Below are positions 11,957 to 22,363 of a DNA stretch of 64,000 nt, piece after piece. The stretch is from Ischnura elegans. Lineage: Eukaryota; Arthropoda; Insecta; Odonata; Coenagrionidae. Both the position numbers and the translations under genes were made by a program. The stretch covers positions 113,284,629-113,348,628 of the forward strand of contig NC_060250.1 in assembly GCF_921293095.1 (NCBI RefSeq), in the 5' to 3' direction. How positions within the stretch are numbered: position 1 is the first letter of the stretch; every line of letters starts with the position of its first letter. The notes beneath the pieces were generated by a model. It saw nothing but the letters and a program-made list of their open reading frames with translations. It was not told the origin of the DNA and did no database searches.

Positions 11957-12407
11957 TTTCATTTCGGCCTCAACCTTTCTCAAAACTCCACTGCCTCCCG
12001 AAAACCAAATGCCGATGAGATTCATTCCAAGCAGCCAAGGGGAGGAATCGGTCAAGGCGCCCCACATAACAGCGCAGCGGAGATTCGACGGCTTAAAATT
12101 CTCGACCTTCACGGGACGAAGGAAAGGGGAAGGATAAGCGAAAAGGGGAGAAGCGATACGTCCTTCGTGGGGACGGGTCACGGGCGTGAGAAGTGACGGG
12201 CGTGACAAATCGTTGGAACACCTCGACGTCGGGACCCTGAACTGCCACCGGGTGTCAGCGTGAGCCGATGGGGAGGGAAACGGGGTCGATCCGATCGATA
12301 AAACCATATCGCCGCGGAAAAGCATCCGGTCGCGATTTCGCACCATCTTGGATAATTTCAAAGATTTAAGTGAAGGAGACAACAAGGAGGAGGCGCCCGT
12401 AGAGGCG
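11957..12407. other. GC-richer segment, unassigned
   Basis: CpG-containing sequence. A 208-codon - strand open frame (11759-12385) spans it and the right arm of the inverted repeat. Its residues follow base composition and I recognise no domain, so I do not call it a gene. Confidence 0.3.
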
Positions 12408-12410
12408 CCC

Positions 12411-12607
12411 GCTCTTGGCTCGGTAGATTAACTGGCTAGAGCACTCGACCGAAAATCGGGGGATCCGGGTTCGAATCCTGGTCAAGGCGAATGATTTTTT
12501 TCTCTGTGGATTTTTCTCAGAATTTGTGCATTGCGGTTGACTCCCGTAATAATTATCACCGTGGCTAGTCTCGGTATACTTAAATCGGGTATTAAATATT
12601 ATTAACA
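12411..12607 (+). repeat. tRNA-derived SINE (family 1)
   Basis: A tRNA-like head (about 12411-12489) has an A-box-like TAGATTAACTGG and a perfect B box GGTTCGAATCC, followed by a non-tRNA body containing GTGCATTGCGGTTGACTC and ending near CGGTATACTTAAA. The body recurs twice at 14164-14365, which marks it as a SINE and not a tRNA gene. Confidence 0.8.
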
Positions 12608-12696
12608 TTCGTGATTAACCCTTAAACTGCGAAAGTTCACGATTTTAGCTGCCAACGAGTGCATAGGAGCACCCCTTGCCACGAGGGCTGGTCTGG

Positions 12697-12825
12697 CAGA
12701 GATAAGCCCCTTAGCGATGCGAGAAATCCACAGGGGAAAAATCATTCGCTTTGACCGGGGTTCGAACCCGAATCCCTCGATTTCCGGCCGAGTGCTTTAG
12801 CCATTTAAGCTACCGAAGCGTCATT
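12697..12825 (-). repeat. tRNA-derived SINE (family 1), reverse, partial
   Basis: On the - strand a tRNA-like head (about 12748-12820) has GGTAGCTTAAATGG (A box) and GGTTCGAACCC (B box), followed by the same start of body, GCGAATGATTTTTCCCCTG. The tail is short or diverged. Just left, 12615-12630 reads TTAACCCTTAAACTGC, like the left tip of a TTAA element, but I find no matching right tip. Confidence 0.75.
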
Positions 12826-12882
12826 CTCCCCCGTGGAAATTTTTGGGCTTTACTGGACAAGGCGGAATGGACTCCTGGGGGC

Positions 12883-12986
12883 CGATTGTGTAACTTTACG
12901 TTCGAACGTAACGATCCGGTTCCCGTGGAATTTAGATCAACAACTCGAAAACAATTGAAGGAGCGATTGTGTAACTTTACGTTCGA
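12883..12986 (+). repeat. Direct 23-bp repeat pair
   Basis: CGATTGTGTAACTTTACGTT plus CGA occurs at 12883 and again at 12964, 81 bp apart. The pair falls in an open frame (12751-13140, 129 codons) that begins inside the SINE and repeats the residues RLCNFTFE. The frame matches no family I know and is probably not a gene. Confidence 0.6.
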
Positions 12987-13132
12987 AAGTATTCCGGCTC
13001 TCGATCGAAAGCATCTCTTCGTCAACACATCACTTGACGATAAGGCTCTCGAATCGTTCGCAGGTGAGGTTTGGGATGGAGTAGAAATATTTATTTCCTT
13101 TCATATTCTCGTTGTATGTCCTTTATTTGGCA

Positions 13133-13515
13133 TTAAGTGAATTATGCTTCCGATAATATTTATAAATCCTATTGTTATGTTGTTAATTACGTGAATTTGT
13201 AGTGAATTGAAATAAATAATTGCAATTTGTGCGAGTTGGTTTACCATGGCACATAGATGAGCAAGTTTACATTTGCTTCGCTGTGTAATGTGTGTGCAAT
13301 TGAAATGAAATTATCTCATGTGGAATTAAGTGAATTAAACATTCTATTTAATTTATACATCATTGTATTATGTTTTTAATAACGTGAATAAGTAGTGAAA
13401 TTACATCGATGAATACAATTTGTACGTGTTAGTTTACTATACGATACAAAGATGAGGACGTTTACAATTGCTTCGCTATGTAATGTGTGTGCAATTCAAA
13501 TGAAATTATCCTTTT
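13133..13515 (+). repeat. Tandem duplication, ~195-bp unit, two copies
   Basis: Two adjacent units share GTGAATTA at the start, GTGAATAAGTAGTGAA-type sequence in the middle, and GCTTCGCTRTGTAATGTGTG (13275 and 13470) at the end, giving a period of 195 bp. The copies differ by scattered substitutions. AT-rich, non-coding. Confidence 0.75.
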
Positions 13516-13537
13516 TGTATGCTTGATTTAAACGTAA

Positions 13538-13870
13538 AAAAATCTCCAAAAATATTGTTTAAAACGCGATTCATGAACTTAGAAAACGATTGAACTCATG
13601 ATTGTGGAACATTTTTTCGGCCCCTTTACCAAGATGATCTTTGGACTTCGTTTTTGGCGCCTACGATGAAATTTTTTAATGTGGATGCATCTCCAAAAAT
13701 ATTGTTTAAAACGCGATTCATGAACTTAGGAAACGATCGAACTCATGATTGTGGAACATTTTTTTCGGTCCCTTTACCAAGATGATCTTTGGACTTAGTT
13801 TTTGGCGCCTACGATGAAATTTTTTAATGTGGATGCATCTCCAAAAATATTGTTTAAAACGCGATTCTTG
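13538..13870 (+). repeat. Tandem repeat, ~148-bp unit, 2.2 copies
   Basis: TCTCCAAAAATATTGTTTAA recurs at 13543, 13690 and 13838. The full units, including CGCCTACGATGAAATTTTTT and CCAAGATGATCTTTGGACTT, are nearly identical. The third unit stops after GCGATTC. Satellite-like array directly after the 195-bp duplication. Confidence 0.88.
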
Positions 13871-14163
13871 CTCGAAATTACCATAACACTCTCCACAAAC
13901 CTTACGATACCACACTAAGCTTTCATGTACTCTAAACGCATGATAAACAATATTTTCTACCGAATGACCCTACCTGTTCACTATGAACCGATATTTTGAA
14001 CTGTTCTTTTTACTGAACAGGATCAAAGTGAACGGTTCATAAAAATGAACAGTTTAACCCACCTCTAATATTATGCGAATAGCAGTCCAAGTCGAGCGTA
14101 CGGCGCCACAGCCGGAGAGCAAAGCCCGAACTATGAAGACGAAGAGGTGTTCGCCCTAGACTT
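13871..14163. other. Intergenic, nothing recognised
   Basis: No supported feature. A short self-complementary run of GAACAG/GAACGG motifs lies near 13975-14055. Confidence 0.4.
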
Positions 14164-14365
14164 GTTTAAGTATACCGGTACTAGCCACGGTGATAACTTT
14201 TACAGAGTCACCCGCAATGCACAAATTGTGTGGAAATCGAGGGATCCGGGTTCGAATCCCGGTCAAGGCGAATGATTTTTCCTCTGTGGGTTTTTCGCAC
14301 AGCTTGTGCTTTGCGGATGACTCCGTAAAAGTTATCAGCGTGGCTATTCCCGGTATACTTAAACA
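14164..14365. repeat. Two SINE copies (family 1) in inverted arrangement
   Basis: The right half (about 14233-14365, + strand) has the end of a tRNA-like head with GGTTCGAATCC and a body ending CGGTATACTTAAAC. The left half (14164-14231) is the same body inverted, starting GTTTAAGTATACC. The two bodies are arms of about 67 bp that can pair. The left copy has lost its tRNA head. Confidence 0.8.
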
Positions 14366-14488
14366 CCCCTTAGCGAGCCTTACATTGAGGGAAAGTGCCC
14401 AAGTGAAAGATATACAGGTAACAAAAAAGTTTTGGGCAAATGCCGCAGTCAGCGTGCAAAAGGTATAAAAACGTTTCCGCACTCTTAA

Positions 14489-14669
14489 GGCCGAATCATT
14501 TCATTCGCATGATCATTGATCATTCATCGTGTATGGCGGAACAATTCGCAAATGAAGCTTCATGCGCATGATCATTCAGTGAACATTAGAACATGTTCTA
14601 TTTTGCTCACATGATCCTGCGAATGATCACGTGATTATTCAGCATGATCATTCACCGTGTATAGCGGCC
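14489..14669. mobile_element. MITE with TTAA target duplication
   Basis: The element begins GGCCG and ends CGGCC, and is flanked by TTAA at 14485-14488 and 14670-14673. A 23-bp sequence GATCATTCAYCGTGTATRGCGG occurs about 14513-14536 and again at the right end. ATGATCAT motifs recur through it. TTAA flanks suggest piggyBac-type mobilisation, though the tips differ from the two CCC-ended elements in this window. Non-coding, 181 bp. Confidence 0.7.
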
Positions 14670-14673
14670 TTAA

Positions 14674-16631
14674 TGGTTAAAGCACCTCGAGCATCGATCG
14701 ATTCTTTCGACCAATGAAAAATGGTATATCGATGGCACACGTATGTTCTACACGCGTGAGTTCTAACAACACGTATCTCAAAATTTGGCAGGTTTGAGAC
14801 AGGTATCTTAAACAAAGTGAAATGACATTAAAAAATAAAATTCAAGCAAAAAACAACTCTTTGTTTGCAAATGTATGCTTCAATTTCAGTTTTATGAATT
14901 TTTAGTTTTTAATTTCCGAGTACAATTAAAGATATAAATCGTTTCTTATGCTCTCCTAAAAAGTTGCTATTTTTGAGATACGTGTTTTTAGAACTTAGCC
15001 ATCGATATGGGATCCTCATTATGCTTTCCAGGCAATTAATAGGAAAAAATTTCCCCTTCCAACGGGAATGGCTTAGGAATAAAATGTTTTAAAAACAATT
15101 ATTATTATACACTGCTACAAGTAGACTATTGCCTGGTGGCAGCATTAGATGTACATGAATAAGAAATGTGTACATACCAAGTTTCTATCTATCTAATACA
15201 AAGTTTAGAAACAGAATAGACACCCATGGTAAAAATAATACACTAATTCTAATCTCATACTACTAAGAATTTAACGCATTGTCCCAATAAACCAATTTCA
15301 TACAATCCATTAAATACATTAATTATAATATAATACAACTAAAAATTGAACATTGACTCAATTTCACACTCTGCCTTTTAAACCACTATGTAATTAATCA
15401 ATAAGTGATGCACACTTCTTCCTAAAAATTTTCGCATTTGCAGCGAAGAAGGATTTACTCATTCAAGGATGCACATTCATTATTTAAAATTTATTTTGCA
15501 CTTCGATACGAATGGAATTTTAAATTATTAGCGACGAATTATAGACGTACAGAACATCGACGAAGAAGCAGACTCACCACCGCACGTTCTTTAATGTTAC
15601 AGTGGACATAAAAGCTAAATCAGAGCAATGCGTAACACAAGTCTGATCCAGGAACTTAAAGGTGAATCCAGCCGCAAATATTACAGTCCCATTTATAGCA
15701 TATGACATTTCACATTTAACGCAACAGTCCTCTGTTGATCCGACATATAACGATTCGCGTTGGATAAACGCGACATAATATTTACGATCCGACTTTATGA
15801 GGCCGAAAAATATAATTTGCTGTAAATCTCATTTGTTCATTGAAAATGCGACCATCTTCACTTGGGAATGATCCAAAACGGTCAAAACCTATAGTGTGAT
15901 CTAATAAATTGTGTGTGACATACAAAAAATTGCATTGTTCAGAATCACGTGGGTACCGTTTCTATGAAGTGAACGTCCCGACCTTTTGTTTTATTCATAA
16001 AAAGGAACTGTTCGACCGGAATTTTATTGTCTCAGCAATCGGAAGGGAAGTAATTTTTAATTAATCTTAGTAACAGTCATCGCGATAACAATACAATTTT
16101 CACAGCGTAGATACAGTCTGAATCCCACACATATCGCTCAAGCTCAGGAACTTACTCCATTAGCGGATAAAATGCACATGAGTAATCCACATGAGAAATT
16201 TCATACTGTACTGTGCTAGATAAAGATTAGTAGCCTACGACCTTAACGAGAAACTTTCACGAGTCATTAAGCTTGAGATCGAAGGGAGCTCTTGCTTCTG
16301 GCATTAAAAAAATTAACCTTCGTTCTGATATGGTGCGCTCGTGCGAGCTTTTAGAAGGAAATAAGTTGAGAGAAGAAGCCAACTTTCAAGGCGAAAGTAA
16401 CCTTTACTGCAAGTCGCAATGCAGTAGCGGTAAATTACAGCTGTCTCAACTGAAATGCCTCTGCCACCTATAACACGCGAGAGATGTAAAAAGATACCTG
16501 GGGATCTGAGCAGTATCTGCTGCTTATTTTATGACCTCACGGTAGAGGAAGTTATTCGGGAAGGACACGGATTGCTGAGGTCATTTGCTCCAAAGAGAAT
16601 GGGAGAGTATTTCAACAAGGTCATGAAGTAG
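14674..16631. other. Intergenic, nothing recognised
   Basis: AT-rich with no supported gene or repeat. Confidence 0.5.
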
Positions 16632-16886
16632 CAGTGGCGTAGCAAGGGGGTGGTCCGAGGGGTCCGGACCCCCCAGAAATATAAAAAAAAATAATTTTCC
16701 AACATAAAAGAAAACAAAATATTGAAAAATCATGATTTACAAAATATTTCTTTAACAAATGAAGTTTTTTCGATGATGAAAAGTTTTAAAATTTGTTTCA
16801 AACCCTCTACTTAGTTCCCTGTTTTTCAAAAATTTTCCCCCTGGTTTTGGACCCCCCCCCGAAAAACATTCCTGGCAACGCCACTG
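16632..16886. mobile_element. hAT MITE, copy A, with perfect 8-bp target duplication
   Basis: Ends CAGTGGCGTAGCAAGG and CCTGGCAACGCCACTG form 16-bp inverted repeats with one mismatch. TGAAGTAG flanks it exactly on both sides (16624-16631 and 16887-16894). An 8-bp duplication and CAGTG tips fit the hAT superfamily. The interior, including ATTGAAAAATCATGA and GGACCCCCC, is shared with 22121-22363. Non-coding. Confidence 0.93.
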
Positions 16887-16894
16887 TGAAGTAG

Positions 16895-18113
16895 GTACCA
16901 GGAGACTGCATTAGGAAGATAGCAGATAAAACAGACAATGATTTATCCACAACCGCAGCTTCGACTGAGGTGGCATTAATAGCGGCCTCATAAGCAAGCC
17001 TGGATTCGAACCGGATTCCTGTGCAGAATTACGGGGCGATCGTCTCCCAGATACTCCTGGGAAATAAAGCATAAGGTATTGTAGCCGAGGTTTTCCGGCT
17101 TAAGTAGGCATCGCAAAGGAACAAAATGCATCAAATGTTTATTAGAATTTTCATGCGGCACCGTGGTAGGTAAAGCAACATACGACCTTCACGAAGAATC
17201 TTGAGACCCCACGAAAAATAGAAAACCGCCGGAAGAACGCCTAGTCAGTCTCAGCCAATTTCGCAGGTGGTTCTTTTGCTTTGGCCACCAACATTCTCTT
17301 TAAAAATGCTATGTTTGCAAGTTAGCAAACATATATTTCCTGCTATTGTCTCAGTAATTCAGAGAAGAATCAATTGGAGAAATATTAGAAGGCCTGGTGT
17401 AAATAAATTTAGAACTGAATTGTGTAGAACTTTTTGTTTGAATTTAAAATCATATTTATTGTGAACATATACTTACAGCTAAGATGCTGATATTGTTGTG
17501 TCACGAGCACCAAAGGTTGCGATAAATTGTTAGGAATATAATATTTTGTGAATTTGTATTTTCCATATATATGCAGTTCTCTGGTAGCCAATTGTAACCG
17601 ATGGCTACGCCAAAACGTGTTTTTCTTTGGGGTACCTATATTCCACCTAAAAGTATATCTCTTGTTTACTTACACTTGTGTCGCATACTTAAGGAGTATA
17701 ATTAATAGTTAATATTAATCAATTAGATAGCAAGTATCATACCAATTGTTGATCTCCAACCTGATTATTCATGCATAAATTTAGCAATGTAGCAAAAAAT
17801 CAACGTATTTAACCATGCGCTAAATTATTATCGCTGAGCGGGGTGGGCTATCAAAAGGAACAAACTCTTCTACCCTAAATACGAAACATTCAAACCAGTC
17901 CCTTTTAATGCAGGGTGAACTCTACCCGCAAATATCCTAAATAACCTTAGAGTTGAAGGATTGAGTGAGTTGTATAACTTACCCACGGATGAATGAATGC
18001 ACGTTGCACACATTTGGCTGAAAGTGACTTACGTCAAAGTGAATCCCGTAAGATTCTTGCGACTAGGGATGGCTCTCATAACGCCGGAATACGCCGAAAT
18101 AACACAAAGCGTG
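16895..18113. other. Intergenic; possible SINE scrap
   Basis: A B-box-like GGTTCGAATCC lies on the - strand near 17006-17016, but no clear A box or body is present. Otherwise nothing recognised. Confidence 0.35.
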
Positions 18114-18353
18114 CAAGGGCGTACCCAGGATCAAAACTAGGAGGGGGGGAGGCCATGGTTGTTCAAGTTATAGATAAGATTTAAGCTTGGAAAAGGTGAA
18201 TGAAATCAACATTTTAAGGAAACTGTTACAGCTCTTTATTAGTTTTTAAAATCATTTGCTTGAAAAAAAAAAATTATTTTCCTTAAAGATATTTGTAATT
18301 TTTGCTTCTAAGGGGCAGCTGCCCCCTCCTGCCCCTCGCTGGGTGCGCCCAAG
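18114..18353. mobile_element. hAT-like MITE, diverged
   Basis: Left end CAAGGGCGTACCCAGG and right end CTGGGTGCGCCCAAG are imperfect inverted repeats. The flanking 8-mers AAAGCGTG and AGAGAGTG match at 6 of 8 bases. A G-run (near 18142) and C-rich runs just inside the ends resemble the other elements here. Non-coding. Confidence 0.65.
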
Positions 18354-18720
18354 AGAGAGTGTGCTAACGCATCCTACGGCAATCAATCTTTCTTTCCGAA
18401 GCTAAGGCTCAGTAGTGACGTTCCTTCTTCTTTCGAGTCGACCCTTTGTTTTGAAGCGAGGGACACAAAAAAGGAATTGATTTAACGGCTGTTTTCACGG
18501 GGGTGAAAGGGTAAAGAGTGCCGCTAGGAGAAAAGAGGAGTTTGGGCCCGGTGAAGTCTTGAAAAAGGTCGACAGGTACGAGGGATTGGAGCGGAGGTCG
18601 TCCTCTCTTCTCCGAGAATCCCTCGTGAGGAAGCCAATGTGGCACAGAGGGGCGAAAGAGATAAATACGTCGCCTCCGGTCCCTTCAACACCTCTGATTG
18701 AGACAAGAGGATCGATGCAT
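18354..18720. other. GC-richer island, unassigned
   Basis: CpG-containing, repeat-free sequence with short overlapping open frames. No protein family seen. Possible regulatory element. Confidence 0.3.
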
Positions 18721-19298
18721 CACGACGTCTACGGCTAGAAAATAGCAGAATAAACGAATCTTAAACGCAGGAATACATTTAGCCTTTAGGTGACAACGGT
18801 TCTCACACACAAGTCTACGGTGAATTTGTGAAAGGCGTCATAGACACGTGAATTAACCAGTATTTTGGGTGAATAACAAACTGATTTACTTAAATTGTAT
18901 TATATTATGTGCTAACTTTCGATTTTCGTCTAATCAGACCTAAATGAGTGCTAATTGCAAAAAAAGTAAATCCGGAGATAGTTTACATATTTCTCGATTT
19001 TTTTTACGAAACCTCGGAGTTGAATTATTAGTATTGGTACGGCTTTGGTATTCTTAGTTCTTTTTCGGCTCTTGTTTTCTGCTCATCGCCCATTGAGCTA
19101 GTCACGTGAGCTGAATGCGCCTACGAGGATGAAAATATTTGTCGCGACCATGGATGATGAGAATGAAGAGCGGAACGTATAACACATACTCGTACATAAT
19201 ATTGTTATCCTAAGATTGTCATTTAGCAGCCCTCAATTTTTATCTATCCCAAGCTAGTTATTTTACCTTCTTGAGACTCCTTTTTGATCTATAAGTAC
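18721..19298. other. Intergenic, nothing recognised
   Basis: AT-rich, no supported feature. Confidence 0.45.
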
Positions 19299-19991
19299 TA
19301 CTGACGCCGCAAAAAAGGTAGAAAGCTGAACTTTAAGCAGTTATACGAAGTTCTGCCGAAGCTCCGTAGGGTCATGTGATATCGATACCTCCACTGCATA
19401 AACGCTCAACAATCGCCCACCGAATAGAATCCGCTTAAATCTGGTACTAATAGGGCTCGTCGTTTTGGTAAAGTGCATTGCCGCGGGGCGTTTATCGTAT
19501 TTTTGGTTTATTTTAAGTAAGGGGAACAATATCAACATTTCCTTACATGAGAAGTTTAGAAATATTTTTTACATATAGCATACGTAACTTCAATATTCAT
19601 GTATTCTACTAAATATCGGAAATTAAAATGTACCTTTCAGCCATTTAAAAAAATCAAGGAATGGGTAAAATTTAATTTTAAAAATCTCTTTGCAATGCGA
19701 AGATATCGTTCTCTCTATAAAAAATACAATGTATTGCTCCAATAAAATATTTTTCCCGTGAAGAGATGAAGAAGACGACCGTTTCGCCTTTTTAATAGTT
19801 TTTCGCGTGTACTTCTTCACTCCTTCGACCGTAGAAACTAAATGTTTACGTTTAAACAATTTTTAATGATTCATTGTTGTAGCCAAATAAACAACGAGTA
19901 AGACAATATATGACACGACCCTATGAATCTTCGGCATATTTTCGTTCAACTGCTTAAATTTCAGCGTTCTGCCTTTTTTGCGGCGATAGTA
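19299..19991. mobile_element. Long-TIR non-autonomous element, copy 1
   Basis: The left end TACTGACGCCGCAAAAAAGG and the right end, inverted, TACTATCGCCGCAAAAAAGG start an inverted repeat of about 85 bp. The right arm is longer than what survives of the left, which is replaced after about 85 bp. The interior from GGTTTATTTTAAG to AAGAAGACGACCGTTTC matches copy 2 at 35943-36833. A TA at each tip could be the target site, but this is not certain. No transposase is visible, so the superfamily is open. Confidence 0.85.
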
Positions 19992-20840
19992 GTCCGTTGA
20001 TGTTACTCTGAGGACCTTTCCATCAATTTTTTCCTTCAATTATGTTTACCATGTTACGTGGCAAATCCACCGTCTTCTTCTACGGCTTACAGTGATCCTT
20101 TCTCCTCCTATGAACACATGTACACACACACACATTAGTTTCCATATAGGTGATACCATTGCCGAGTCGATTCCAAATGTTTCCAATGGAATTCGTACGT
20201 GGTGTTGGGGAATGTCATGCATCATGCGCGGGACAGCTGAGAAAGCTTTCCGCGACGTTCGAAATATCGCTCTCCCTCTAGGAATAGACGCGCCCGATCT
20301 AAAACTCTCCCCTCGCTACCTACGCGACAGCATTCGAGCTATGCGTTAAAAGAGGGGGCGGCCGAGGTAGACAGATGGCTCCGGGGTGCATTAATGGCGC
20401 GGTCTACTCCCGGGCGTGGGCAGCGGGGTTAATTTACAGTCGCCATCAGAGCCATGCTTCAAGAGGGCCCATTAGGCGGACGTCAACAATGCAAGTCCCG
20501 CGCTCAGTCGCATTACGTTTCCCGCGCCTTCGACAATCGAGGATCGGCGAGTGCATCGTTGCCTCGAACGGCCAGCCCCTTTACCCAAATGCCCGGCGCG
20601 ATTTATTTATGTCCAAAGAGCAACGGTTCCCTTAATTGGACGACTCTCTTGCGCTGCGAACGGCGTGGGAGCAGAAAGCACTGATGGACGGCAACGCCAT
20701 TAACTGGACACAATACAAACTGGAGGAATTCCTACGACCTGAGTGTACGACTGCAAGAATTAATGGTGGACGCGAAAAATTCGTGGACGAGTGACATATT
20801 GCAATCGTGATACGACTAGTAGTCTCTTCACGGAAGCGCA
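19992..20840. other. GC-richer island (mainly 20195-20790), unassigned
   Basis: Moderately GC-rich, CpG-containing and repeat-free, with several overlapping short open frames on both strands. No domain or splice pattern is convincing. A short AC run is at about 20116-20132. Candidate regulatory or conserved noncoding block. Confidence 0.35.
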
Positions 20841-22120
20841 ATTAATTCCACTATGCAAAAACACTAAACTAAGCGATACAAGCTACTTACTTTTCACTGT
20901 AAAAAAGAAGGCTGCCAAGTTGTCCAGTAAATTTAATACTAATTGCTAATTCAAGGTACGTCCTTTAGGAAGGGCGAAAAAGAGAATAAATATTTTGGCA
21001 TCATGCTATACGCCGGAATAAGGGAAGACCGAAATATATAATATGCTGTATCTACCGGAATGGAAAGATGCTATTATTTATGGTTGGACTCAATCATGCC
21101 AATATCCAGTACTTATTTCGTTTTGCAGTGGGTAGTTTATCGTATTACGGTTCACATAGCATTGCATACTTGGTGTGAGCTCACATTAACCGCATTTATA
21201 TGCATCTATACCTGGCAAGTCTGAGAGTCTGTGAGTCTGTAAAACTTTGCAAAACATTGCAGTTCATAGAATATATCATAATTGTAAAAACTGGATCTCA
21301 CTCAAAACATAATTTAGTGTACTTTTGGGATCCAATTTAAAGAATGAGAAATTGGCATGTAATTTGATGATAAGATAAAGCAATAATACTCATGATTGGT
21401 CACAGAAGCTATGAAGATGCTAAATACTATATAATTAACAACAGGCTTAACGATTCAACCCATAAAATTAGGGGAAAAGAGAAATGTAACTGGTACTTAC
21501 ACGAATAACTTGGGGCAACTAGATAATTACGAAATGAAATATTTATCTTCGTGGTTCTCTAATCATAGATTTATTGACACGACTCTGATTTCGAAGTTCC
21601 AAAATAACGAAATACGCACCATAAAGACATACTTGGGACGTACCAGAACGATGTAGTCCAACGAAACCTGGGTCGTGTGAATTAAATTGCCATAAGGGTG
21701 GAACCAAAATTTCAAGTACATTTCATTTTCACGAAAGGTATTTGCTTTCAAATTCAGGGATCTTGAAACTCAACCGTGGTAGAGAATAACATCCACTACG
21801 GTGCTCCGAGTGAAAAGGGCTTAAACCATGCACCATCATCATCTTACTTACAGTTAGATATCAGGTCAATGATAAGAAATTCACTAAAACACGTAGCTTA
21901 ACAACAAAAGGCTCAATAGAACTAACGGTAAACAAAGAGGTACATTTGATACCTCCATAAAAAATATTTTTTAAATCGATGAAAAGAGCGACTTAGTTTT
22001 TTTGACCGAAGTTCTCAGCCTATTGCAACAGATTGGATCATATTTTTGATCTAGTAGAGAGTATAGAGTTGAAACTATAAGAATTAGAAAATAAAAGGAC
22101 ATCCTCAAGTATATAGAGGA
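20841..22120. other. Intergenic; one dispersed motif
   Basis: At 21662-21684 the sequence CGAAACCTGGGTCGTGTGAA resembles related motifs at 29858-29875 and 44650-44666. Otherwise nothing recognised. Confidence 0.4.
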
Positions 22121-22363
22121 CAGTGGCGTAGCCAGGGAGGTACCGGGGGGTCCGGACCCCCCTCCGGAATATAAGAATACAATTATTATCCCTCACAAAA
22201 TATTGAAAAATCATGAATTTACAAAATATTTCTTTAAAAAATGAAGTTTTTTCGATTATGAAAAGTGTTAAAATTAGTTTAAAACCCACTTATTTGTACC
22301 CTGTTTTTAAAAAAAATTTCCCCCAGGGTTTGGATCCGAACGAAATTCCTGGCTACGCCACTG
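22121..22363. mobile_element. hAT MITE, copy B
   Basis: Perfect 16-bp inverted ends CAGTGGCGTAGCCAGG and CCTGGCTACGCCACTG. The interior is closely similar to 16632-16886 in the same orientation. The flanking 8-mers ATAGAGGA and ATAGATAA match at 6 of 8 bases, as expected for an aged duplication. Non-coding. Confidence 0.9.

Noticed and set aside
11759..12385. 208-codon - strand open frame
   Set aside because: It runs from a GC-rich island through an inverted-repeat arm into AT-rich DNA, has no domain or splice context, and its composition follows the DNA.
12411..12489. tRNA gene
   Set aside because: A and B boxes are present, but the acceptor stem does not pair and the same head-plus-body unit recurs nearby, which marks a SINE. 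The same applies to 12748-12820, 42185-42262, 48076-48150 and 49728-49800.
12615..12630. Left tip of another piggyBac-type element (TTAACCCTTAAACTGC)
   Set aside because: No matching inverted tip with TTAA was found downstream. The same applies to 53255-53270.
12751..13140. 129-codon + strand open frame
   Set aside because: It starts inside a reverse SINE and gains its pattern from a direct repeat. No homologous family recognised.
20116..20132. Short AC run
   Set aside because: Too short to be more than ordinary microsatellite seed sequence.
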